In this document: positions 1-8,651 of the stretch, piece by piece
How the letters are laid out: every line of letters starts with the position of its first letter
Numbering within the stretch: the first letter of the stretch is position 1
NCBI RefSeq assembly: GCF_029889885.1
Contig: NZ_JARANY010000002.1
Location: forward strand, 62,001 to 126,000
Origin: Chromohalobacter sp. 296-RDG
GTDB taxonomy: Bacteria > Pseudomonadota > Gammaproteobacteria > Pseudomonadales > Halomonadaceae
DNA length: 64,000 nucleotides
Direction of reading: 5' to 3'
Notes under the pieces: generated by a model
Seen by the model: the letters and a program-made list of their open reading frames with translations, nothing else
The model's database searches: none
What the model was told of the DNA's origin: nothing
Position numbers and translations under genes: made by a program

Positions 1-102
1 TCTTTCCTGTAACATAAAAACAGTTCAAAAAAAGATAGCAACCAGCGATGCCACGCCGAGCTACTCCCGGTGCGGCTCGACGCTGATTAGGGAGGATCTA
101 AC
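1..102. other. Left-edge leader before the first gene
   Basis: This AT-richer stretch precedes the first gene. The only clear signal is a strong Shine-Dalgarno run GGAGGA at 91-96, which fixes a TTG start at 103. No end of an upstream gene can be recognised. Confidence 0.5.
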
Positions 103-1095
103 TTGGCGACGAACCCGACGATTCTGGTAACAGGCCCTTACCTTGCCAAGAGTGCGAAGGACATGGCCGAAGCCGCGGGATTTACCGTGGTCCATACCCC
201 CTCGTATCCCTCCGAGGATATGCTTGTTGCATTTATTGAGCGTCACGATCCGCTCGGCATCGTCTCTCGTATGGGGCAGTTCACCGCTGGCGCCATAGCG
301 GCAGGCCAATCCTTGCGCGTGATCTCGAAGCACGGGGCCGGTGTCGACAATATTGACGTCGATGCGGCTACCCGGCACGGCGTTCAGGTCATCCGCGCCG
401 CTGGCGGGAACGCCGTATCTGTCGCCGAACACGCTGTCGCGTTGATCTTCGCCACCGTCAAGCGATTGATGCCGCTGGACAAAGGCATGCGTGCGGGGCG
501 CTGGGAGAAGGCCGAATTCCTCGGTCGCGAGTTGTCCGGTATGCGCCTGGGCCTGATCGGCGGCGGTGCCATCGCCGCCGCCGCGGCTAAGCTAGTGGAG
601 GGCATGGGCCTAGATGTGATGGTCTACGACCCCTACGCATCCGCGGACGCCATCGAGTCCATGGGTGCCTGCAGCATCGAGCGTCTCGAAGACATGCTTC
701 GCCAGTCCGACATCGTCAGCCTGCACTGCCCGCTGACCGAGGACAACACACACCTGCTCAACGCCGAGACCCTCGCCCTGATGCCGGTCGGCAGCTATGT
801 CGTCAACACCTCTCGCGGTGGCCTGATCGACGAGGCTGCGCTTCTGTCCGCTCTGGAAAGCGGCCACCTCGCGGGCGCGGGACTCGATACCTTCGAGCAA
901 GAACCCCCCTCCGGCGTGAGTTCCTTGGCTTCCTGCGAACAAGTCATCCTCACACCGCATATCGCTGGCGTCACCGAGGAAGGGGGAACCCGCGTCGGAG
1001 AGCTGGCTATCAAGGGTATTGTCGACTTCCTCGCCGGCAATGTTCTTTCAAAAGCGCGCCAGGTCAATGCTCTGGTAGCCGCTACCGGATCCTAG
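103..1095 (+). CDS. D-isomer-specific 2-hydroxyacid dehydrogenase
   Basis: Cytosolic NAD(P)-dependent oxidoreductase of the D-3-phosphoglycerate dehydrogenase/hydroxypyruvate reductase family (330 aa, usual length). The family catalytic trio is visible: Arg in VNTSRGGLIDE, Glu in FEQEPP and His in LTPHIAG. The Rossmann loop reads GLIGGGAIA, so the usual third glycine of GxGxxG is alanine, and acidic DPY follows the second strand. The start is TTG with GGAGG eight bases upstream. It lies 59 bases before an RraA-type aldolase gene in the same direction. Family membership is clear. The substrate (D-hydroxyacid or its keto acid) is unknown; a role with the hydroxyacid and lactone genes downstream is inferred. 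Confidence 0.85.
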   Translation: MATNPTILVTGPYLAKSAKDMAEAAGFTVVHTPSYPSEDMLVAFIERHDPLGIVSRMGQFTAGAIAAGQSLRVISKHGAGVDNIDVDAATRHGVQVIRAAGGNAVSVAEHAVALIFATVKRLMPLDKGMRAGRWEKAEFLGRELSGMRLGLIGGGAIAAAAAKLVEGMGLDVMVYDPYASADAIESMGACSIERLEDMLRQSDIVSLHCPLTEDNTHLLNAETLALMPVGSYVVNTSRGGLIDEAALLSALESGHLAGAGLDTFEQEPPSGVSSLASCEQVILTPHIAGVTEEGGTRVGELAIKGIVDFLAGNVLSKARQVNALVAATGS

Positions 1096-1154
1096 GCAGC
1101 CCAATCAACACAAGAAACCCTCTTCAGGTGTTCATCTCTCGGAGGAGTGATGCA

Positions 1155-1832
1155 ATGACAGTCGGAAATAGAATTCTTCAGCGCACGCGTCGTGTCAACG
1201 TCGAAATCGTGAAAGCTTTCTCGGAACTACCCGTTGCAGTGGTTAGTGATAGCATGTCCCGCGTATTCGCTGGCGGCTCAGGCCTTCGTCCCATGCATCG
1301 CGATGGAAACTTAGCCGGAGTCGCGCTTACGGTCCGTACTCGCCCCGGTGATAACCTGATGCTGCATAAGGCGATCGACATGGCGGAACCCGGTGACGTC
1401 ATCGTCTGCGATGCTGGCGGAGACACCACGAATGCCTTGATGGGCGAGCTGATGCTTGCTTACGCGGTCAAGAAGGGTGTGGCAGGTTTCGTTCTTAATG
1501 GCGCGCTTCGCGACCTGGACGGTTTCCGCGAGACCAATCTACCTACCTTCGCCTCTGGAGTGACTCATCGTGGCCCTTACAAGAACGGCCCTGGTGAGGT
1601 CAATACACCGATCAACCTGGGGGGCATGGTCATCGAACCGGGTGACCTGATTCTCGGCGACGCCGATGGCGTAGTGGCGGTGCCCTACGACGCCGCCGCG
1701 ACAGTGCTCAAAGCCGCACAAGCGAAGCAAGCCGCCGAAGATAAGCAGATGGCTGTTATCCAAGCGGGCCAAAACGATCGCTCCTGGGTCGACAAGGCTC
1801 TCGAAGCTACTGGCTGTAACCTAGGGGGCTAA
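1155..1832 (+). CDS. RraA-type aldolase (4-hydroxy-2-oxoacid aldolase/oxaloacetate decarboxylase family)
   Basis: Predicted cytosolic metal-dependent class II aldolase of the RraA-like fold (225 aa). Relatives cleave 4-hydroxy-4-methyl-2-oxoglutarate or 4-carboxy-4-hydroxy-2-oxoadipate to pyruvate plus a second oxoacid. Visible signatures are the metal- and substrate-binding Arg-Asp in GALRDLDG and the C-terminal GDLILGDADGVVAVP motif. A start at 1155 is preferred over GTG at 1128 because GGAGGAG at 1141-1147 is correctly spaced for it. Some RraA proteins only inhibit RNase E, but the Arg-Asp pair and the location beside dehydrogenase and transporter genes favour an enzyme. The stop is two bases from the next start, so the two are probably co-transcribed. 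Confidence 0.8.
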   Translation: MTVGNRILQRTRRVNVEIVKAFSELPVAVVSDSMSRVFAGGSGLRPMHRDGNLAGVALTVRTRPGDNLMLHKAIDMAEPGDVIVCDAGGDTTNALMGELMLAYAVKKGVAGFVLNGALRDLDGFRETNLPTFASGVTHRGPYKNGPGEVNTPINLGGMVIEPGDLILGDADGVVAVPYDAAATVLKAAQAKQAAEDKQMAVIQAGQNDRSWVDKALEATGCNLGG

Positions 1833-1834
1833 AA

Positions 1835-3112
1835 TTGCGCCTGCCGAAAGCCGCAATACCGCTGATCAATGCTCGCCTTCGTATGTACCTCGTGGGCAAC
1901 GCGGCTTCGGCAGTTGGCACCTGGGCACAACGTGTGGTTTTGCTATGGCTCGCTTGGGACATCACACAATCCAGCTTCATGCTGGGGTTAATGGCGATGG
2001 CCGATCTTCTACCATCGGTTATCGTAGCCCCCTTTGCAGGTTCTCTAGTCGATCGACAAGATCGAATTCATCTAGCACGTCGACTACAACTCCTATCGAC
2101 GGCTCCCTCTTGTATAATGCTGATGGCAACAATGGCCGGGCTTGTCAGCCCGGCATTATTGCTTTTGGCAGCAGGGTTGACTGGAATTCTGAACGGCTTC
2201 GACCACCCAACACGCATGGTCGTCGTCGGCAGCATCGTTACCAAGGAAGATGTGCCAGGTGCGGTGGCGATCAACTCGATGGTGTTCAACCTTGCGCGAA
2301 TGCTGGGGCCGGCAGCAGCTGGTCTAGCCCTGACATGGGGAGCACTCTGGTCGATCTTCATATTCAATGTTATTAGTTACCTTCTTTTCTCACTGATACT
2401 GTCACGGCTTGCCTGTCAGAAACCCTCTGGAAACGGGCAAGAGGACAACGTTCCGGACAACCCGGCTGGTGACAATCCCCAAAGTTCGTATTGGTCGGCG
2501 ATTCGTCATGGCCTGACGGGACAGCATAAGCTCTTGTTGTTGTTCTTCGCACTCATGGCGTTGATCTACCGGCCCATCTTCGAACTGTTACCCGCGTTTG
2601 CCGATCATGTCGCCGTAGGGGACGCCAGCGCAAGGGCCTTTTCTTGGATGACTTCGGCTCAAGGACTGGGGGCGATGATCGGAGCGCTGTTGACCTCAAT
2701 ACTCCTGACAAGAGGCACGCCACTTTCATTGACCATAGGTTTCGGCCTCTCGGCAGCCCTGGCATGCGGACTCTTTTTGATGAGTAACGTGCTGTGGACA
2801 GCATTATTGAGCCTTACCTTATTGTCGGGAGCTATCCTTGCGAATGGAATCTGCACTCAAGTTGTTCTGCAAACGCAAGTTCCAGATTCGATTAGAGGCA
2901 AGGTGCTGTCACTTTACACAATGATTTTTCGTGGCCTACCAGGCTTGGGAGCTATGGCAGTCGGGGTTTTCTCCGACGAGTCATCTGAACGAATCATCTT
3001 TGCCTTGGGCAGCCTACCGATACTGATAATGTTGCTGATCCTCCTCTCGGCTCTTCGGAAAGAAAGCAGAAGAACATCACGTTGCCATCCCCACGACAAT
3101 TTCAGGCATTAG
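1835..3112 (+). CDS. MFS transporter (EntS/MFS_3-like)
   Basis: Polytopic inner-membrane carrier (425 aa) with about 12 hydrophobic segments. It has an N-terminal TWAQRVVLLWLAWD segment and a DRQDR loop-2/3 motif typical of the EntS-like subgroup of major facilitators. The TTG start is supported by AGGGGG at 1823-1828 and sits two bases after the aldolase stop. Base use is visibly AT-richer than the TRAP/TTT block downstream, with TTA, CTA and ATA codons, suggesting a different origin. It could import the cluster's substrate or export an intermediate. The sequence does not say which. Confidence 0.75.
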   Translation: MRLPKAAIPLINARLRMYLVGNAASAVGTWAQRVVLLWLAWDITQSSFMLGLMAMADLLPSVIVAPFAGSLVDRQDRIHLARRLQLLSTAPSCIMLMATMAGLVSPALLLLAAGLTGILNGFDHPTRMVVVGSIVTKEDVPGAVAINSMVFNLARMLGPAAAGLALTWGALWSIFIFNVISYLLFSLILSRLACQKPSGNGQEDNVPDNPAGDNPQSSYWSAIRHGLTGQHKLLLLFFALMALIYRPIFELLPAFADHVAVGDASARAFSWMTSAQGLGAMIGALLTSILLTRGTPLSLTIGFGLSAALACGLFLMSNVLWTALLSLTLLSGAILANGICTQVVLQTQVPDSIRGKVLSLYTMIFRGLPGLGAMAVGVFSDESSERIIFALGSLPILIMLLILLSALRKESRRTSRCHPHDNFRH

Positions 3113-3661
3113 AAAAAGCTTTACAGTAAGGAGAAAAGAATAAATCAGTTGACAGTCCATGGAGCATCTTCATGCACAGGAAAAGCTAAGACCCTGAGAT
3201 AAATCAAACTAGCTGCGGCCAGCGAAACCCTGCCTTAGGCGCATACTCTTGGTAGCCCATTCCGGGATGCGAGGCTTAAATTCCACTCAGGTGATACCCG
3301 CCTCATGGCCCAACTACCAACAGACATCTCTAACACATCTCCTCGCTTTAAAGCTTCAGCCAGATCACAAGCTCACAAAGAAAGACTAAAGTCGCATATA
3401 CAAAATCGACAAAAACCGTTCCGCGAATAAAGAATTCCTGCATCTTTCTTCAAGAAAATCGCGCTTTATACAGAATGTCTTTTCATGTTCAATTATTTAC
3501 AGAGCACGCTTGCCGGCGTTGCAAAGGCCCGCAGCACGCGGCTTTCCGGTCTTCGACCAACGTCTAGTGATCCGTCAAAGCGTGAATCCAACGTCACATC
3601 CTGCTGTAACGCCAACCCTTCGAACGACAGCCACATCAACAACGATTAATGAGATAGGGAC
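3113..3661. other. 549-base intergenic region before the TRAP operon
   Basis: AT-rich DNA without a convincing reading frame. It separates the AT-richer left genes from the GC-rich TRAP operon and should carry the promoter and operator of that operon. A TTGACA-like hexamer occurs at 3149-3154, but no clear -10 box can be paired with it. The last part contains a purine-rich GAGATAGGGA (3650-3659), which serves as ribosome-binding site for 3662. No RNA gene or repeat is recognised. Confidence 0.4.
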
Positions 3662-4645
3662 ATGAAAAACGTCACGCACACTCTGGCCTCAAGCCTGATC
3701 ATCATGAGCGCCGCCGCGGCAGGCAGTGCCCAGGCCGCCGACTGGACGGGCTACACCTACTCCTCGGTCTCCACCACGGCAGCCGTGCAAGGCATGGAGC
3801 GCATCACCGAGCGCGTCGATTCCGAGACCGACGACCTGTCGATCACGCTGCACCTGGGCAAGACGCTGCAGATCGCCTCCAGCGACATCACCCAGGCGGT
3901 GGGCGACGGCTTCATCGACTTCTCGGCCGACCTGTTCTTCTCCGGCAACGTTCCCATCGCCCGAATCCTCAATCTGCCGATGCTGATCGAGAACGACGAG
4001 GAGTGGGACAAGGCCTACGCGGCTATGACGCCCTACCTGGAGGAAGGCTTCGAGGAGCAGGGAGTCACCTATCTGGGCGCCTACCGCTACCCGCAGCAGG
4101 TCATCTTCACCTCGTTCGAGATCGACTCCCTCGACGACCTGGAGAACCACAAAATCCGTGTGACCTCCCCCGAGCAGGGCGCCTTCGTCGAGGCCTTCGG
4201 CGGCTCGCCGATCACCCTGTCCGGCTCCGAGGTGCCGACTGCGCTCGAGCGCGGCGTGATCGACGGCGTGCTGACCGCCAGCGCCGGCGGCGCCAAGAAC
4301 TGGCACGAGTTCCTCGACTACAACTATCGCCTGCCGGTGAACTACGCCTACAGCGCCGTGATCGCCAACACCGATGCCTACGAGTCGCTGAGCGAGGCCG
4401 ACCAGGAGACCCTGGCCACCATCGTCAGCGAAGAGACCGCCAACATCACCGAGGCCTTCCTGATCAACGAGCAGGCCCAGAAGGAATCCCAGGCGGAAGC
4501 GGGCATGACCATCATCGAGCCCAGCGATGCAGACATCGACAAGGCTCAGGACGCCCTTGCCTCCTTCTGGGAGCAGTGGGCCAACGACGCCGGCCCGGAG
4601 CATGAGCAGGCGCTGCAGGACGTGCTCAACGCACTCGACAAGTGA
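3662..4645 (+). CDS. dctP: TRAP transporter substrate-binding protein, DctP family
   Basis: Periplasmic solute receptor of a TRAP transporter (327 aa). A Sec signal peptide (basic MKNVTHT, hydrophobic core, AQA cleavage near residue 27) precedes the DctP domain. Family features include the MERITERV region and the helix IRVTSPEQGAFVEAFGGSP carrying the arginine that in DctP proteins usually contacts a substrate carboxylate. It captures an organic anion and hands it to the DctQM subunits encoded next. The downstream dctQ frame is open across its stop, so the genes are tightly linked. The ligand is unknown; neighbouring lactonase and hydroxyacid dehydrogenase genes suggest a hydroxy or sugar acid. 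Confidence 0.9.
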   Translation: MKNVTHTLASSLIIMSAAAAGSAQAADWTGYTYSSVSTTAAVQGMERITERVDSETDDLSITLHLGKTLQIASSDITQAVGDGFIDFSADLFFSGNVPIARILNLPMLIENDEEWDKAYAAMTPYLEEGFEEQGVTYLGAYRYPQQVIFTSFEIDSLDDLENHKIRVTSPEQGAFVEAFGGSPITLSGSEVPTALERGVIDGVLTASAGGAKNWHEFLDYNYRLPVNYAYSAVIANTDAYESLSEADQETLATIVSEETANITEAFLINEQAQKESQAEAGMTIIEPSDADIDKAQDALASFWEQWANDAGPEHEQALQDVLNALDK

Positions 4646-4668
4646 TCGAACCGTCAGAGGACCGCAAC

Positions 4669-5193
4669 GTGTCTGACTCCCCGCATGAAACAAGACAAGG
4701 GCCGACCTCCGCCGGCCCCGTCTTTGACGCCCTTGCCGCTTTAGTGCGCCTTCTTGCCGGCCTGGGGCTGATAACCCTCACCACCCTGATTGTCGCCGAG
4801 ATCGGCTCGCGGCTGTTCTTCAGCAGCTCCCTTCAGGTGGTGGAAGAACTCTCGGGTTACCTGGTCATCGCCACCACACTGTTCGGCTCCAGCCTAGCGA
4901 TCCGCAACGACGCGCTGTTCCAGGTCAGCTTCCTGTACGGCGTCCTGCAGCCTCGGGTTAGGCAAGTGCTCGGCCTTCTCTACATCGCGCTCGCCATCGG
5001 CATCTGCGGCGTGCTGATCTGGTACTCCTCCCAACTGGTGATGAGCTCGTTCTCCCGCGGCAACGTGGCCCCCACCGCCCTGATGACACCGCTGTGGATG
5101 CCGCAGCTGCTGCTGCCGGTGGGCCTGTCCGTGATGACCCTGTTCCTGTTCGAACGCGCCCTGCTCCAGCTCGGCATCGGAGGAAAACGCTGA
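4669..5193 (+). CDS. dctQ: TRAP transporter small permease, DctQ family
   Basis: Small inner-membrane subunit (174 aa) with four predicted membrane helices, as is standard for DctQ. The family pattern EIGSRLFFSSSLQVVEELSGY lies in the first third. The GTG start at 4669 is preferred over GTG 4642 because AGAGG at 4656-4660 lies eight bases upstream; the longer form would overlap dctP. Its TGA overlaps the ATG of dctM (TGATG), indicating translational coupling. It should act with DctM as a Na+- or H+-driven symporter. Confidence 0.88.
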   Translation: MSDSPHETRQGPTSAGPVFDALAALVRLLAGLGLITLTTLIVAEIGSRLFFSSSLQVVEELSGYLVIATTLFGSSLAIRNDALFQVSFLYGVLQPRVRQVLGLLYIALAIGICGVLIWYSSQLVMSSFSRGNVAPTALMTPLWMPQLLLPVGLSVMTLFLFERALLQLGIGGKR

Positions 5194-6488
5194 TGGAAGC
5201 GATAATCACCTTTTCCGCCCTGCTGCTGCTGATCATCGGCGGCTTGTGGGTGCAGTTCGCCGTCGGGGCCGCGGCCCTCGGCTACCTGTGGCTGATGAAG
5301 GGCTTCGCCGGCTGGAAGGCCCTCGGGCTCGTCAGCTGGGGCGCGGCCAACAGCTTCACCCTGGCCGCCATCCCGCTGTTCATCCTGATGGCCGAGATCC
5401 TGCTCGGTAGCGGCCTCAGCGGCCGGCTCTACAACGGCATCGCCCCCTTCATGCGGCGCCTGCCGGGCGGGCTTCTGCACACCAACATCATGGGCAGCGG
5501 CATCTTCGCCGCCGTGGCAGGCGGCAGCGCCCCAACCGCCGCGGCCATGTCGACCGTGGCCCTGCCGGCGCTGTCCGCACGCGGCTATCAGAAGCGCATC
5601 ATCGCGGGCTCGCTGGCCGCCGGTGGCACCCTGGGCATCTTGATTCCGCCCTCGATCACCATGATCATCTACGCCACCTTCACCGAGACCTCGATCGCCA
5701 AGCTGTTTGCGGCCGGGCTGGTGCCGGGCATCCTGCTGGCGGCCTGCTACAGCCTTTTCATCGCCGCCCGCTCGCTGGCCAATCCCTCGCTGGTGCCGCG
5801 CGACACCACCAAACTGGCGCTCGGCGACTACCTGAAGGCGGCGCTCGACGTGGTGCCGTTCATGATCCTGATCGGCTTCGTGCTGGGCAGCATCTACGCT
5901 GGCATCGCCACCCCGACCGAGGCCGGCGCCGTTGGCGTGGTCGGCGCGATCATCATCGCCGCGGCCTACCGCCGCCTGAACCTGGCCATGCTGCGCAAGG
6001 CCGTCTCCCGCACCCTGGTGATGAGCGGCAACGTGCTGTTCATCGTCTTCATCTCGATGATCTTCGCCTATGCCACGGCGCTGTCCGGCGTCGGCGAGGA
6101 TCTGGTCAGCTGGGTGGCCGAGACGGACATGTCGCCGTTCATGTTCCTGATCCTGCTGATGGTGACCTTCGCCATTCTAGGCTGCTTCATGGAAGGCCTG
6201 GGCATGATCGCGATCATCGTGCCGGTCATCTTCCCGGTGCTGATGGCGATGAACATCGACCCGGTGTGGTTCGGCGTGTTCGTGGTGATCCTGGTCGAGC
6301 TCGGCCAGCTGACCCCGCCGCTGGGCATCATCCTGTTCGTAGTCGCGAGCTCGGACTCCACCGTCAAGGTCGAGGACGTGGTCATGGGCGTGCTGCCCTT
6401 CTTCCTGATCATCCTAGCCTTCTTGGTGCTGCTGATCTGGTTCCCCGACATCGCCCTGTGGTTCCCCACCCTGACCTCTGGAGGTTGA
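5193..6488 (+). CDS. dctM: TRAP transporter large permease, DctM family
   Basis: Large membrane subunit (431 aa, about 12 helices) forming the ion-coupled transport path. The DctM signatures SGSAPTAAA-like (GGSAPTAAAMSTVALPAL), GTLGILIPPS and a late ELGQLTPPLGIILF segment are visible. The start at 5193 overlaps the dctQ stop. GGAGG at 5179-5183 provides the ribosome-binding site. Only two bases separate the stop from the ATG of the SMP-30-like lactonase, so uptake and metabolism are in one transcript. Confidence 0.92.
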   Translation: MEAIITFSALLLLIIGGLWVQFAVGAAALGYLWLMKGFAGWKALGLVSWGAANSFTLAAIPLFILMAEILLGSGLSGRLYNGIAPFMRRLPGGLLHTNIMGSGIFAAVAGGSAPTAAAMSTVALPALSARGYQKRIIAGSLAAGGTLGILIPPSITMIIYATFTETSIAKLFAAGLVPGILLAACYSLFIAARSLANPSLVPRDTTKLALGDYLKAALDVVPFMILIGFVLGSIYAGIATPTEAGAVGVVGAIIIAAAYRRLNLAMLRKAVSRTLVMSGNVLFIVFISMIFAYATALSGVGEDLVSWVAETDMSPFMFLILLMVTFAILGCFMEGLGMIAIIVPVIFPVLMAMNIDPVWFGVFVVILVELGQLTPPLGIILFVVASSDSTVKVEDVVMGVLPFFLIILAFLVLLIWFPDIALWFPTLTSGG

Positions 6489-6490
6489 AC

Positions 6491-7426
6491 ATGGCATTTC
6501 CCCATCCCGACCCGGCCCTGATTGAGGCCGAGGTCTTCACCGAGTTGCCCACGACGCTGAGACGCACCGGCCAGCGCTCCTACTGGGCGGATCGCAACCG
6601 GCGCGGGGCGGTGGTCGACAGCTTTATCGAGGGCCCGTCCTTCGATCTCGCGGGCAACCTTTGGTTCATCGACATTCCCTTCGGGCGGATCTTCCGCGCC
6701 GCCCCGGACGGATCCGTCGAGCAGATCGCCGAGTACGACGGCCAGCCCAATGGCCTCAAGATCGACGCCGCTGGGCGCATCTACATCGCCGACTTCCGCA
6801 ACGGCATCATGCGGCTGAACCCGGACATCGGCGAGGTGACCACAGCGCTGGGCGATGCCGACACCGAGGGCTTCAAGGGCTGCAACGACCTGCACTTCGG
6901 CCCCGACGGAGCGCTGTACTTCACCGACCAGGGCCAAACCGGTCTGCAGGACCCCAGTGGCCGCGTCTACCGTTGGCACCCTGACAGCGGGCGGCTGGAC
7001 TGCCTGATCGACAGGGTGCCGAGCCCCAATGGGCTGGTGCTCGACAAGACTGGCCACGCGCTCTACGTAGCGGTGACCCGGGCCAATGCCGTGTGGCGCC
7101 TGCCGATCTCGGACAGCGGACGCGTGATCAAGGCCGGGCTCTTCCTGCAGTTCTCCGGCGGCCGCGCGGGGCCGGACGGCCTGGCGCTGACCGAGGACGG
7201 CGGCGTCATCGTCTGCCAGACGGGCATGGGCTTGGTGTGGGTGCACGATGCGCTCGGCGTGCCGATCGCGGTGGTGAAATCGCCCCGCGGGCTCGGCACT
7301 ACGAACTGCGCCTTCGGCGGCCCGGACAACCGCACGCTGTTCATCACCGAGTCCGACTCTGGCACCATTCTACGCGCCGAGCTGCCCGTCGCCGGCTTCC
7401 CCATGGCCTCCGGCTGGGGCCAGTGA
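6491..7426 (+). CDS. SMP-30/gluconolactonase family lactone hydrolase
   Basis: Six-bladed beta-propeller hydrolase (311 aa) of the SMP-30/gluconolaconase/LRE-like family, which opens sugar lactones with a divalent metal. Family features are the glutamate in SFIEGPSFDLAGNLWF (metal ligand), NGLKIDAAGRIYIADF, GCNDLHFGPDGALYFTD and SPNGLVLD, which supply the Asn and Asp ligands. No signal peptide is seen, so it is probably cytosolic. The start follows dctM by two bases. It probably hydrolyses a lactone entering through, or formed after, the TRAP system. The specific lactone cannot be read from sequence. Confidence 0.87.
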   Translation: MAFPHPDPALIEAEVFTELPTTLRRTGQRSYWADRNRRGAVVDSFIEGPSFDLAGNLWFIDIPFGRIFRAAPDGSVEQIAEYDGQPNGLKIDAAGRIYIADFRNGIMRLNPDIGEVTTALGDADTEGFKGCNDLHFGPDGALYFTDQGQTGLQDPSGRVYRWHPDSGRLDCLIDRVPSPNGLVLDKTGHALYVAVTRANAVWRLPISDSGRVIKAGLFLQFSGGRAGPDGLALTEDGGVIVCQTGMGLVWVHDALGVPIAVVKSPRGLGTTNCAFGGPDNRTLFITESDSGTILRAELPVAGFPMASGWGQ

Positions 7427-7454
7427 TTTCCCGGAGCCACGCGAGCTCGCCACC

Positions 7455-8651
7455 ATGATTCTGAATCTCGACGACTACGAGGCCGCCGCCCGGCGGCGGC
7501 TTCCCCGTCCGCTGTTCCAGTACGTCGCCGGCGCCGCCGAGACCTCGGCGGCCTTCGCCGACAATTGCGACGCCTTCGATGCGTTGAAGCTGGTGCCGCG
7601 GACGCTGCGCGGAGTGGAAGGACGCAACACCCGGCGGCGCCTGTTCGGCCACGAGTGGTCGGCGCCGTTCGGCATCGCGCCGATGGGCATAAGCGCGCTG
7701 ATGGCACTCGACGGCGACAACGTCGCCGCCAGGGTCGCCGGGCACGAGGGCATCCCCTACGTGCTGAGCGGCTCCTCGCTGACCCGTATGGAGGAGGTCG
7801 CCACGACCAATCCCCGGGCCTGGTTCCAGGCCTACGTGCCCGGTGAGGAGGAGCGCATCGCGGCGCTGATCGAGCGCGTCGCGGCCGCGGGCTACAAGAC
7901 GCTGGTGCTCACCGCGGACACCGCCGTGCTGGCCAACCGCGAGAACAACCTGCGCGCCGGCTTCTCGACGCCGCTGCGCTTCACCCCGCGCATGCTGTGG
8001 GATTTCGGCACCAAACCGCGCTGGGTGGCCGGCACCTTCCTGCGCACGCTCCAGCAGCGCGGCATGCCCCACTTCGAGAACTCCGACGCCCGGCGCGGTG
8101 CGCCCATCGTCTCGCGCCAAGCCGCCCGGGACTTCGGCCGCAAGGATCATCTCAACTGGGAGCATGTGCGGCGGATTCGCGACCAGTGGAAGGGCCGGCT
8201 GGTGCTTAAGGGGCTGCTGTCCCACCACGACGTTGCCATGGCACGCACGCTCGGCTGCGACGGCGTGGTGCTCTCCAACCACGGTGGGCGACAGCTCGAC
8301 CACGCCATCTCCGCGATGCGTGCCTTGCCGCTGGCGAAGGCCGAGGCCGGCGACATGGCAATCATGCTCGACGGCGGCATTCGCCGCGGCACCGATGTGG
8401 TGAAGGCCCTGGCGCTGGGCGCCGACTTCGTCTTCATCGGCCGCCCCTTTCTGTTCGCCTCCACGGTCGGCGGTGAGCAGGCACTTGGCCAGGCGGTCCA
8501 GATCATGCAGAGCGAGATCCACCGCAACCTGGGCCTGCTGGGGCTGCGCTCGCCGGATGAGCTCGATGCCTCGGCCGTGCTCGACCCGGCTTGCGAGCCC
8601 TGGCCCCCTCACTCCTCGACGACGGGAGACGCTCGTGTTGCCCCGACATGA
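7455..8651 (+). CDS. FMN-dependent alpha-hydroxy-acid dehydrogenase (LldD family)
   Basis: FMN enzyme (398 aa) oxidising L-2-hydroxyacids to 2-oxoacids. It belongs to the L-lactate dehydrogenase, glycolate oxidase and mandelate dehydrogenase family. The catalytic motif SNHGGRQLD with the base His is intact. The N-terminal LPRPLFQYVAGAAE element, a PMG flavin-binding strand, the LVLKG lysine and the C-terminal DGGIRRGTDVVKALALGA phosphate-binding segment are all present. About 28 bases separate it from the lactonase, and the next gene's GTG start lies inside its 3' end. In this cluster it may act on the L isomer while the product of 103-1095 acts on the D isomer; that pairing is inferred. Confidence 0.88.
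   Translation: MILNLDDYEAAARRRLPRPLFQYVAGAAETSAAFADNCDAFDALKLVPRTLRGVEGRNTRRRLFGHEWSAPFGIAPMGISALMALDGDNVAARVAGHEGIPYVLSGSSLTRMEEVATTNPRAWFQAYVPGEEERIAALIERVAAAGYKTLVLTADTAVLANRENNLRAGFSTPLRFTPRMLWDFGTKPRWVAGTFLRTLQQRGMPHFENSDARRGAPIVSRQAARDFGRKDHLNWEHVRRIRDQWKGRLVLKGLLSHHDVAMARTLGCDGVVLSNHGGRQLDHAISAMRALPLAKAEAGDMAIMLDGGIRRGTDVVKALALGADFVFIGRPFLFASTVGGEQALGQAVQIMQSEIHRNLGLLGLRSPDELDASAVLDPACEPWPPHSSTTGDARVAPT

Noticed and set aside
3689-4693. Long antisense open frame opposite dctP
   Set aside because: High-GC codon bias produces open antisense frames; the plus strand has a complete DctP protein with signal peptide, and the antisense protein is low-complexity (Gly/Val/Leu/His repeats).
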